From positions 1-12,085 of the forward strand of contig DBHI01000103.1 of assembly GCA_002296125.1 (NCBI GenBank): a stretch of 12,085 nt of DNA, given 5' to 3'. The stretch's first letter is position 1; the number at the start of each line of letters is the position of its first letter. This document shows, piece after piece, positions 5,790 through 12,085 of this stretch. A program made the position numbers and the translations under genes. The DNA is from Anaerolineales bacterium UBA832 (GTDB lineage: Bacteria > Chloroflexota > Anaerolineae > Anaerolineales > UBA11657). Below the pieces are notes generated by a model that was not told where the DNA came from, did not search any database, and saw only the letters and a list, made by a program, of their open reading frames with translations.

Positions 5790-8700
5790 TCACTTATTAG
5801 ATATAACTACTTCATTCCTGCCTGAGTGGTCATACTCAAATGTAACATACCCATCATCACTCAAGGTGTCCACAATGATACCTTCTACACTTACAATGTA
5901 TGAACCCGGAATCATATCCTCTGGTATATTAATAGACGTTTTCCCTAATGTGCCTACTGGGCCAGCCGATGTAAACCTTATTTCACGCAAACCTTTATCA
6001 TAAGTCATACCGTAAACATGTGATGTTGACTCGACAGATATAGTCTTACCCTCAACTTCAAACTGATATTCCACACTAGTCAGGGGCAACAAGATTGCCC
6101 GATATAACCTCCTAATCTTGTGATATTCTGGTCCGTATTTATCTGAAGCCTTTGTCTTTACTACTACATAAAGTACTCTACCGGTAGCATCAATTTCCAA
6201 GCTACGGTCCTGAGCAAATGTGCGACCATAAATAGAATGCCCACTCTTTGCTGCGTTCGACCTAGCCAGATCGTTTGGATATGGAATTTCTGACTGAGCT
6301 GACGCAACTTCTGAACTAGTTAACAATGGCAATCCATAATCTACTACATGCCATCTATCACCTCCATTTCTAGTACGATATACGTGATCTGGAGTTATGG
6401 CGTATAAAACTAATGGATTAATTTGATCAATAGCCAAATCTATTACGGGCATATCATCAGGAATTCCAGCAGAAACCCTATTCCATTTCTCACCTCCATT
6501 AGACGTCTTATAGACTCCTCTTTCAGTTGCCGCATAAAGCGTATCGTACGATATCGAATCCATTTGAAGATCATTAGTGTATAAATCAAGCCCATTGTTT
6601 ATAGGTCTCCAATTTTCTCCACCATCCTCTGTTTTGTATATACCAATAGCAACCTCTGTTTCATGCAAAGATGTCATAGCATATGCAATATCAGGATTAG
6701 TTGGGTGAATAACTATCACATTAATTGAAGTACGAGTCTCTATGGGAAAACCATTACTCATTTCTACAAAAGATTCTCCACCATCTACAGATTTAAAAAT
6801 ATGGGCACCAGTCAAATTGAATTCAACATCAGGATATACAGTATCATGTACTGAACCAACATAAATTACATTTGAATCAGATGCGGCCACTGCAAGACCA
6901 TGTAAATGAAGCCATCTACGTTTAGAATCATCATACAAACCCAATTCTCTTGTCTCATCACTAACACCCGCTGCTATTAATGGAGCCAAATCAGTCCAAT
7001 TATGGCCTTCATCTTTACTAGTCATAAGCTCACCATCATTCATCCAACTAGTTAAGTATATTTCTGTAGGTAATGTCTGGCTAAATGCAAAAACCATAGG
7101 GTAATGAGCTGCATGATTTGGTGAGAATAACCAGTTCTCACCTGCATCAGGAGTAAAAAATGCTCCCCGACCAGATTCACCATCTGCCCAAAGATTAAAC
7201 GGCAACAATGGATGCGTACCCATTTGTACTAATTTAGCTTCATCTACACCTGTATCACTACGAAACCAATTTTCTCCACCATCAACAGTCTTATACAATC
7301 CTTCACCTTCATGCAAACCAGGATTGTAATGATTTGGATGAGTCGTATAAACCTCTGAAGCAGACCCTGCAAGAACAATATTCTCATTACTTGGATCAAC
7401 GGCAATTGGTGTAGTAAACTTATACTGCAATCCATTATTACGTTCAATCCAAGATAATCCAGCGTTATCACTTCTATATACACCCTCATGAGTAGCGACA
7501 TAAGCTACATCCGAATTGCTGCTAGCAAAAGTAACATGATGAAGTAATTTAGTATCAAGTCCAGTGTTAACTGACTCCCATGTTACACCGCCATCTGTAC
7601 TCCGAAACATTCCAGACTCAGCCCCTGCAGCAAGAATAGTGTTTGGATCACCAGGACGTAAGGCTACACCCAGCATTTCATTCTGAAGAGTATATTCACT
7701 GAGCAAATTACCGCTCCATGTTGCGCCTCCATCACGACTTACCTGCACTCCATTGTTAGTAGCTGCCCATACCACACTAGAATCTCCAGGCTGTACCGCC
7801 AAAAATTTTGCTCCACCACAAGTTTCGCAAACCCCTGCATGCTCCCAATACTCCCCGGAATTATTGCTCACAAAAATGTCAATAGGGCCATCATCAGTAC
7901 CGCTACGATACATCCCCTTCACAGTTGATGTATAAGCAATATCACCATTATCTGGCGAAAATACTATTGCAGTAAATATATCCGCTCCTTCTTGACTTTC
8001 ATCTACTTTCATTACTTCCTCTATAGCCCCGTCATCAATAGAGCTCCAAGTCAGACCACCATCTACACTACGATGCATCGGACCCTCAAGATTAGTGTAA
8101 ACCACCACATCAGGATCCGTTGGACTGACTGCTATACCAGAAGTATGTCCAGTTATATGAATAAGTTTCCAAGTTTCACCTTTATCTATACTTTTATAGA
8201 GTGACATATCATTAGAATCTATTCCAGCATAGACAATATCTGGATTAGAAGGTGCAATTTGGATTGCAGTATATTCGCCGGCACGCAGATCATTTACAGG
8301 CTCCCATTGAATATCTGCGCATTCACTTCCTGTTAATTGATCGCATGTATTGTTTTCACTAACAATATATGAAGGCTCAGGCAATTCTACGGATTTAAGT
8401 ACCGCTGCGACTACACCTTCAGGCAGTGCAGTTGGAACAGCTATCTGTTTACCATGATGATGATGCGAAGAATCGCCACTGATTGTAGCCCCTTCATCAG
8501 ACATGCACACCTTTATTAGATCGAGTTCTTCATGACTTAATTCTCGACACGCATTTCCACATATATCTGGCATTATTTCATCAGATACCGCTTCACCCAA
8601 TATGCCATCAATACACCCAATGTCATATGATTCTGGATCAAATCCAACATGATGATCTTCTACATCCATCGAATCTCCAGAAATATCCTCCACTACAGAT

Positions 8701-9089
8701 AATGATTCTTCAGCTACAGATGTAATTACATCACTCTCGACTCCCTGCTCAACCTTCTGGCTATCCTGCCGCTCACTAAACTCCACATGACAAGATTCAA
8801 TCTTTTTTAATTCATCTGCAGTAGGAGGACGGCACTTAGTCCCGCAGATATCAGAAAATATTTGATCACTAGTTTCCATACCCAATATGCTGTCAGCACA
8901 TCTAAAGTCATATTCCTGAGAATTGAAAGCACTCTTTGATTTTTCAGTTACAGCAGTTGACAATTCTTTTTGATCTTCATCATCAGAATAAGGAGATGCA
9001 CCCTCGTTCTGAGCACATGCTGTTAAATATACAACTACAACCAACAGAATCATACCTAGTCTCAAGGAACATATTTTTTTACTATTCAC
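5790..9089 (-). CDS. large lipoprotein: duplicated 4-Cys module, two Asp-box beta-propellers, C-terminal beta-sandwich
   Basis: The start is set at GTG 9087-9089, because GAGGAG (9096-9101) sits 6 nt upstream; the ATG six codons earlier has only a weak site. This gives 1099 residues. A lipoprotein signal (NSKK, hydrophobic core, LTAC) puts the lipid on C25. Next come two copies of a four-Cys module (C64, C82, C86, C100 and C159, C177, C181, C195) with acidic and His-rich spacers. Thirteen Asp-boxes (S/T-x-D/N-x-G-x-x-W/F) span residues 300-913, for example SVDGGLTW and STDGGVTW. Together with a degenerate last blade near 960-1000 they fit two seven-bladed propellers, as in GH74 or sortilin-like proteins. 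A CETC pair (421-424) sits in an insert in the third blade. Residues about 1008-1097 resemble a beta-sandwich common at the C-termini of archaeal surface proteins (GTLGKTSINIPEDMIPG). No catalytic site is evident; binding or scaffolding at the cell surface is the best guess. It follows the peptidase gene by 63 bp. Confidence 0.88.
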   Translation of the reverse strand: MNSKKICSLRLGMILLVVVVYLTACAQNEGASPYSDDEDQKELSTAVTEKSKSAFNSQEYDFRCADSILGMETSDQIFSDICGTKCRPPTADELKKIESCHVEFSERQDSQKVEQGVESDVITSVAEESLSVVEDISGDSMDVEDHHVGFDPESYDIGCIDGILGEAVSDEIMPDICGNACRELSHEELDLIKVCMSDEGATISGDSSHHHHGKQIAVPTALPEGVVAAVLKSVELPEPSYIVSENNTCDQLTGSECADIQWEPVNDLRAGEYTAIQIAPSNPDIVYAGIDSNDMSLYKSIDKGETWKLIHITGHTSGIAVSPTDPDVVVYTNLEGPMHRSVDGGLTWSSIDDGAIEEVMKVDESQEGADIFTAIVFSPDNGDIAYTSTVKGMYRSGTDDGPIDIFVSNNSGEYWEHAGVCETCGGAKFLAVQPGDSSVVWAATNNGVQVSRDGGATWSGNLLSEYTLQNEMLGVALRPGDPNTILAAGAESGMFRSTDGGVTWESVNTGLDTKLLHHVTFASSNSDVAYVATHEGVYRSDNAGLSWIERNNGLQYKFTTPIAVDPSNENIVLAGSASEVYTTHPNHYNPGLHEGEGLYKTVDGGENWFRSDTGVDEAKLVQMGTHPLLPFNLWADGESGRGAFFTPDAGENWLFSPNHAAHYPMVFAFSQTLPTEIYLTSWMNDGELMTSKDEGHNWTDLAPLIAAGVSDETRELGLYDDSKRRWLHLHGLAVAASDSNVIYVGSVHDTVYPDVEFNLTGAHIFKSVDGGESFVEMSNGFPIETRTSINVIVIHPTNPDIAYAMTSLHETEVAIGIYKTEDGGENWRPINNGLDLYTNDLQMDSISYDTLYAATERGVYKTSNGGEKWNRVSAGIPDDMPVIDLAIDQINPLVLYAITPDHVYRTRNGGDRWHVVDYGLPLLTSSEVASAQSEIPYPNDLARSNAAKSGHSIYGRTFAQDRSLEIDATGRVLYVVVKTKASDKYGPEYHKIRRLYRAILLPLTSVEYQFEVEGKTISVESTSHVYGMTYDKGLREIRFTSAGPVGTLGKTSINIPEDMIPGSYIVSVEGIIVDTLSDDGYVTFEYDHSGRNEVVISNK

Positions 9090-9095
9090 AATAAT

Positions 9096-9101
9096 CTCCT
9101 C
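9096..9101 (-). promoter_or_regulatory. ribosome binding site that decides the GTG start of the propeller lipoprotein
   Basis: GAGGAG on the minus strand ends six bases before GTG 9089. It lies inside the longer reading that would begin at ATG 9107, which argues that the ATG is not used. Confidence 0.65.
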
Positions 9102-9106
9102 ACACA

Positions 9107-9120
9107 TAAGGGATCCCTTA
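9107..9120. promoter_or_regulatory. 14-bp perfect palindrome upstream of the propeller gene
   Basis: TAAGGGATCCCTTA is a perfect palindrome in the 63-bp gap between the peptidase and propeller genes. With no loop it is a poor hairpin, so an operator or chance is likelier than a terminator. Half of it, within ATAAGGGATC, recurs at nearly the same distance before the other peptidase lipoprotein (4909-4918). Confidence 0.3.
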
Positions 9121-9152
9121 TTTATTTTCCAACAACTATTACAATATCAACT

Positions 9153-10427
9153 TTAGTAACTAGACATTGGATGATCAACATCAAAAAGATGTTTTTGATC
9201 CTCCACTCCTGGACAAAATTCCCAATCTTCTGTAGGGAAATATCTTGTAATTAATTTGTATAAATTAGGGTCGTTTTCTCGTATCCAATCCCTAGTATCA
9301 TGAGACCGCTTAAACCCGGCTCTGTCCATTATATAACCTTCCACAGAAATCGCCCAGTATTCCCCAACAATATGGCTAATATTCTGAGAGCTACCATCTG
9401 CTATATGTTGTTCGCCAACCACAAATATCTCTCTATCGATTGCATCAAGTGCAAGCTCATAAATTCTTTCATAAAAGTGAGTCTCATTAATTTCCTCAAA
9501 CACGATGTGATTTATCGTATGCACCATTTCATGAATTATTGGATCACCACCAATATCCCAGTTGCCCGGATAACATAACCACGCGGCATTAGCCGTCATA
9601 CTTACATCGGTCATCCCCATAGCGAATCCTCCCGGCTCATTTTCATCGGGATATTCAGGCAAGACTGATACATCACCTTGTGGTCCAAACAACGATATAC
9701 GCACCTCATTTCTTTTTAGTATCTCCCGAAATTCGGAGCGCGCTGAGGTCATGTACAATACGGATTCTCGTGCAGCCAGTAACGCCTCATCAGGCACAGT
9801 TGTGCCTCCTACTATTATCACTCCCCCACCACTGATGTATTTCGTGTAATGCTCCAATCCAGGTGGGCTTGGAGAATCAATCACGTTTGGCCCAGTCTCA
9901 ATATACTCAAAAGCTTCCCAGTGAGATGCATGACCAGTCCATTCATGATCACCTCCTTCAAGGAATTTTTCCAATGCTACCTGCAATGACCGTTTGCTTC
10001 CCGCACCAGTATATGCATCACAAGCCGACTGGACATATTCCAGGTAGTCTTGCCATTCAAAACTTACACCAAACATTTCCAGCAGCTTGAAAGTATTGAA
10101 TGCTTTTGGTTTTACAGTCATGATATCCTCAATCGCCATTTCGTAATACCACGTAGCAAATGGTCCATTTCTAGCAATTTCTCCTGACGCATCCACATAG
10201 GAATATGTAAGAGTTTCATCTACATCCTGGTATTTATTCCGCAACTTAAGGATATAACTTAGCATGGGAATTTCATCTGCACTAGCTGTTATTTCCCGGC
10301 AATCATCAGTTAGTGTTAGTGCATCCGAATTAATATGTTTATTACCATTCCCGCATGCACTCAACAACATTGCAATTATTAAAATAGATAATTTATTTCT
10401 TGTCTTCAAATTCTTTCTAATCAACAC
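9153..10427 (-). CDS. lipoprotein with HEXXH metallopeptidase-like domain (operon with ABC exporter)
   Basis: The 424-residue protein begins with a lipoprotein signal: basic RKNLKTRNK, a hydrophobic stretch and LLSAC with C25 lipidated. The motif IIHEMVHTINH gives H299, E300 and H303. Fifty-three residues on, GEYWAISVEGYI supplies E356 as likely third zinc ligand, the pattern of gluzincin-like peptidases with E-x-x-A. The region before (about 190-290) carries GGGVIIVGG and NAAWLCYPG. I cannot name the family or substrate. The GTG start at 10425-10427 has GGGA just upstream (short spacing); a TTG next codon is the alternative, changing one residue. It lies 10 bp behind the ABC permease and 63 bp before the propeller lipoprotein, so it is very probably co-transcribed with both. 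A role in processing an exported product or remodelling the surface is inference from context only. Confidence 0.82.
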   Translation of the reverse strand: MLIRKNLKTRNKLSILIIAMLLSACGNGNKHINSDALTLTDDCREITASADEIPMLSYILKLRNKYQDVDETLTYSYVDASGEIARNGPFATWYYEMAIEDIMTVKPKAFNTFKLLEMFGVSFEWQDYLEYVQSACDAYTGAGSKRSLQVALEKFLEGGDHEWTGHASHWEAFEYIETGPNVIDSPSPPGLEHYTKYISGGGVIIVGGTTVPDEALLAARESVLYMTSARSEFREILKRNEVRISLFGPQGDVSVLPEYPDENEPGGFAMGMTDVSMTANAAWLCYPGNWDIGGDPIIHEMVHTINHIVFEEINETHFYERIYELALDAIDREIFVVGEQHIADGSSQNISHIVGEYWAISVEGYIMDRAGFKRSHDTRDWIRENDPNLYKLITRYFPTEDWEFCPGVEDQKHLFDVDHPMSSY

Positions 10428-10437
10428 AATTCCCGGA

Positions 10438-11292
10438 TTAATTTTTGTTAAAAATATACTTTAGATTTTGCAAACGCCAACTACCTTCACCACCGACACG
10501 GATATCTCGACTTTGAAATAACCGCCAGGACACAATAGCCAGAATTAGATTAATAGCCACAAACATTATAAAATAATTTAAACTGAGTCCATCGCTAACA
10601 GCAGACGTAGTTTCTAAGTAAGCTAAGGGAGAGAAATCAGAAACTCGCTGTAACTCTTCAATCACTTCTGAAAGTAAGGTAATAAAGAAACTGGCACCTA
10701 CAAACATTCCGCACAACATACTAGCCATACTACGCGCTGGCATAATCATTGCAAAGAGCAATGAAATATTCATAAAGAACATAATAATACAAAACAAAGA
10801 GACAAATGGCATCAGCAAATCAAAAGCTGGAATACTAAAATAATTTGACCAGGTCATAGTTAGTAGAAGCGAACCCCATGAAATAAGTATCAAAAAAACA
10901 ATTACCATAGTGCTAGCAAAGAAACGCCCCCAGAAAAGAGACGTTCGACTTATAGGGTGTGCCAAGATAAGATCTAAGGTTCCATCCTCTTCATCACGCG
11001 CCAACATATTAGCACCTATTCCATTAACCAAGAGACAAAGCATCAGTGGCAAGATGGAAAAATACTGAACATCCAACCATCCAATCGGCGTGCCCATTTG
11101 ATCCATATTAAACATCGCAGCCATTTCCGGCATCGCTTCTACATACGCATCCACCATATCATACATTGCATTAGTGTCTGCTATCATATCAAACATGGAT
11201 CCGATCATAACACTCAGTGCAGCGAGACCAATTCCCCACCCAACTAATAGACCACGTGATTTACTAACAGTATTACGAATTATAGTCAACAT
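10438..11292 (-). CDS. ABC-2 type exporter permease
   Basis: The start is set at ATG 11290-11292, with AGGAGGG (11301-11307) eight bases upstream; the ATG 24 bases earlier lacks such a site. The 284-residue protein has six likely membrane helices. Helix 1 spans about 14-34 and helix 2 about 79-98. Between helices 2 and 3 is the ABC-2 coupling signature DEEDGTLDLILAHPISR, followed by four more helices, and the tail ends in a basic stretch. The loop between helices 1 and 2, expected outside, is strikingly Met-rich. The permease pairs with the ATPase gene directly upstream (1-nt gap after its TGA), as in two-gene ABC-2 exporters for lipids, glycans or peptides. The cargo is not shown by sequence. 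The segment YVEAMPEMAAMF preceding GTPIGWL is typical of one broad bacterial ABC-2 subfamily, recalled from memory. Confidence 0.9.
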   Translation of the reverse strand: MLTIIRNTVSKSRGLLVGWGIGLAALSVMIGSMFDMIADTNAMYDMVDAYVEAMPEMAAMFNMDQMGTPIGWLDVQYFSILPLMLCLLVNGIGANMLARDEEDGTLDLILAHPISRTSLFWGRFFASTMVIVFLILISWGSLLLTMTWSNYFSIPAFDLLMPFVSLFCIIMFFMNISLLFAMIMPARSMASMLCGMFVGASFFITLLSEVIEELQRVSDFSPLAYLETTSAVSDGLSLNYFIMFVAINLILAIVSWRLFQSRDIRVGGEGSWRLQNLKYIFNKN

Positions 11293-11293
11293 A

Positions 11294-12085
11294 TCAATTA
11301 CCCTCCTGACCTTCATAGTACTCTAAAAATATCTCTTCCAGGTTGGCGCCTTCAGTCTCAAAATCATTGACTGGGTATTTTGCAACAACTTTTATTAGAT
11401 CATCCATCTCACCTTCGTACTTCAACGAAACTACTAAATTATCGTCTTCAGCAATCAGCTCAACACCTGGAAGATTATATAGCTCTTCAGTATCAATGTC
11501 TTCTTTAAAACGAATACGCACACGACGAACAGAACGCTTAAGTAAGGTGTCAGTCTCTACAACTTTGATTATTTTGCCTTTTCGGATAATAGCAACTCGA
11601 TCAGCAATAGCCTGAACTTCACTGATTATATGTGATGACAAAAAGACTGTAGCTCCATAATTTCGAGCCTCAATCAGCATACTAAGTACTTCCTGCTGCA
11701 TAAGTGGATCTAGGCCTCCAGTAGGTTCATCAAGCAGTAAGAGCTCGGGACGGTTCATCAGAGATGCAACAATACCTACTTTCTGCTTATTTCCTTTTGA
11801 GAAGTTTCTAATTGGAGTTGTTAGTTCCAGTTTAAGTCGCTCAGACAATTGATTAATAAACTTCCAGTCTGGACTATTACCACGCAAGTTACTAAAAAAA
11901 CGCAAAATCTGCATAGCTGTCATATTTTCGTCCAAATGCAGTTCGCCGGGAAGATAACCCACGCGCGCCTTGATAAATTCAGATTTTTCCTGAGGATTTA
12001 ATCCCAAAACACTAATCCACCCACTTTGAGGACGAATCAAATCTAACATACATCTAATGGTAGTAGTTTTACCTGCACCATTAGG
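11294..12085 (-). CDS. ABC-2 exporter ATP-binding protein, 5' end missing (cut by right edge)
   Basis: The gene continues past the right edge: the visible reading frame opens with PNGAGKTTTIRC, the Walker A loop, upstream of the first internal Met at 12049, so that Met is not the start. 263 residues are visible. After Walker A come GYLPGE in the Q-loop region, an ABC signature NFSKGNKQ (about residues 94-101), Walker B LLLLDEPTGGLDP (115-127) and the switch His in LSSHIISE (H152). A C-terminal accessory domain (about 185-262) with VRIRFKE and GANLEEIFLEYYEG is usual for ATPases of ABC-2 exporters such as drug, bacitracin or Nod-type systems. It drives the permease encoded 1 nt downstream, and its stop TGA sits between that gene's ribosome site and ATG, so translation is probably coupled. 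Missing N-terminal part is estimated at about 40 residues from family length. Confidence 0.93.
   Translation of the reverse strand, partial: PNGAGKTTTIRCMLDLIRPQSGWISVLGLNPQEKSEFIKARVGYLPGELHLDENMTAMQILRFFSNLRGNSPDWKFINQLSERLKLELTTPIRNFSKGNKQKVGIVASLMNRPELLLLDEPTGGLDPLMQQEVLSMLIEARNYGATVFLSSHIISEVQAIADRVAIIRKGKIIKVVETDTLLKRSVRRVRIRFKEDIDTEELYNLPGVELIAEDDNLVVSLKYEGEMDDLIKVVAKYPVNDFETEGANLEEIFLEYYEGQEGN
11301..11307 (-). promoter_or_regulatory. ribosome binding site that decides the permease start
   Basis: AGGAGGG lies within the last codons of the ATPase gene, eight bases before ATG 11292, and supports this start over ATG 11316. It implies translational coupling of the two ABC subunits. Confidence 0.7.

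Noticed and set aside
5683..6003. Plus-strand ORF of 106 codons with a hydrophobic N-terminal part
   Set aside because: It starts with TTG, has no ribosome site, and two thirds of it is antisense to the C-terminal domain of the propeller lipoprotein.
7244..7501. Minus-strand ORF of 85 codons inside the propeller gene
   Set aside because: It is an alternative frame of a gene with regular Asp-box repeats; no independent start signal.
7815..7835. CETC pair in the propeller as a possible heme or thioredoxin-like site
   Set aside because: No His follows for a CxxCH heme motif and no thioredoxin fold surrounds it; a local disulfide is more likely.
9300..9578. Plus-strand ORF of 92 codons opposite the operon peptidase gene
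   Set aside because: Antisense shadow of a gene with a clear lipobox and HEXXH motif.
11343..11615. Plus-strand ORF of 90 codons, Ser/Thr-rich, opposite the ABC ATPase
   Set aside because: Antisense shadow; the ATPase reading frame carries all expected motifs.

Overview
The window is AT-rich bacterial DNA, densely packed, and strongly biased toward secreted or membrane-anchored proteins. Four of the eleven coding regions look like lipoproteins. Several exported proteins carry Thr/Ser/Pro or Asp/Glu-rich spacers behind the signal peptide. Shine-Dalgarno sites are easy to see for most genes. The secreted-protein style, a CAD-like dihydroorotase and a short Cys-bounded module that I recall from Chloroflexota secretomes together suggest an AT-rich Chloroflexota lineage, perhaps marine and SAR202-like. 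This is inference; nothing in the window fixes the taxonomy, and no rRNA or tRNA gene is present.

Left part (1-2418, all minus strand): the 5' end of a CAD-type dihydroorotase gene runs off the left edge. It lies 3 nt behind a membrane-anchored SGNH/GDSL hydrolase gene. Upstream of these are a possible 63-residue membrane protein and a stand-alone MOSC-domain protein. A 323-bp intergenic region (2419-2741) separates the MOSC gene from the divergent CIA30 gene.

Middle part (2742-5668): a plus-strand exported CIA30-domain protein overlaps, tail to tail by 7 bp, a minus-strand lipoprotein with a HEXXH...E zinc-peptidase motif. A plus-strand DsrE-family protein diverges from that peptidase gene across a short region with a good promoter candidate. 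A small two-helix membrane protein is convergent with the DsrE gene.

Right part (5790-12085, all minus strand): a likely operon reads leftward from the right edge. It encodes an ABC-2 exporter ATPase (5' end missing), its permease (1-nt gap), a lipoprotein with a second, different HEXXH...E motif (10-nt gap), and a very large lipoprotein (63-nt gap). The large lipoprotein has two copies of a four-Cys module, His-rich spacers, 13 Asp-box motifs fitting two seven-bladed beta-propellers, and a C-terminal beta-sandwich. Its most reasonable reading is a cell-surface module: an exporter plus a surface peptidase and a large binding or scaffold lipoprotein. The substrate is unknown.

Most novel to me are the duplicated four-Cys module with identical spacing in both copies, the exporter/peptidase/propeller gene set, and the exported CIA30 domain. 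Start codons were revised for the propeller lipoprotein (GTG at 9089), the ABC permease (ATG at 11292) and the peptidase lipoprotein (ATG at 4888), because each has a well-spaced Shine-Dalgarno site.
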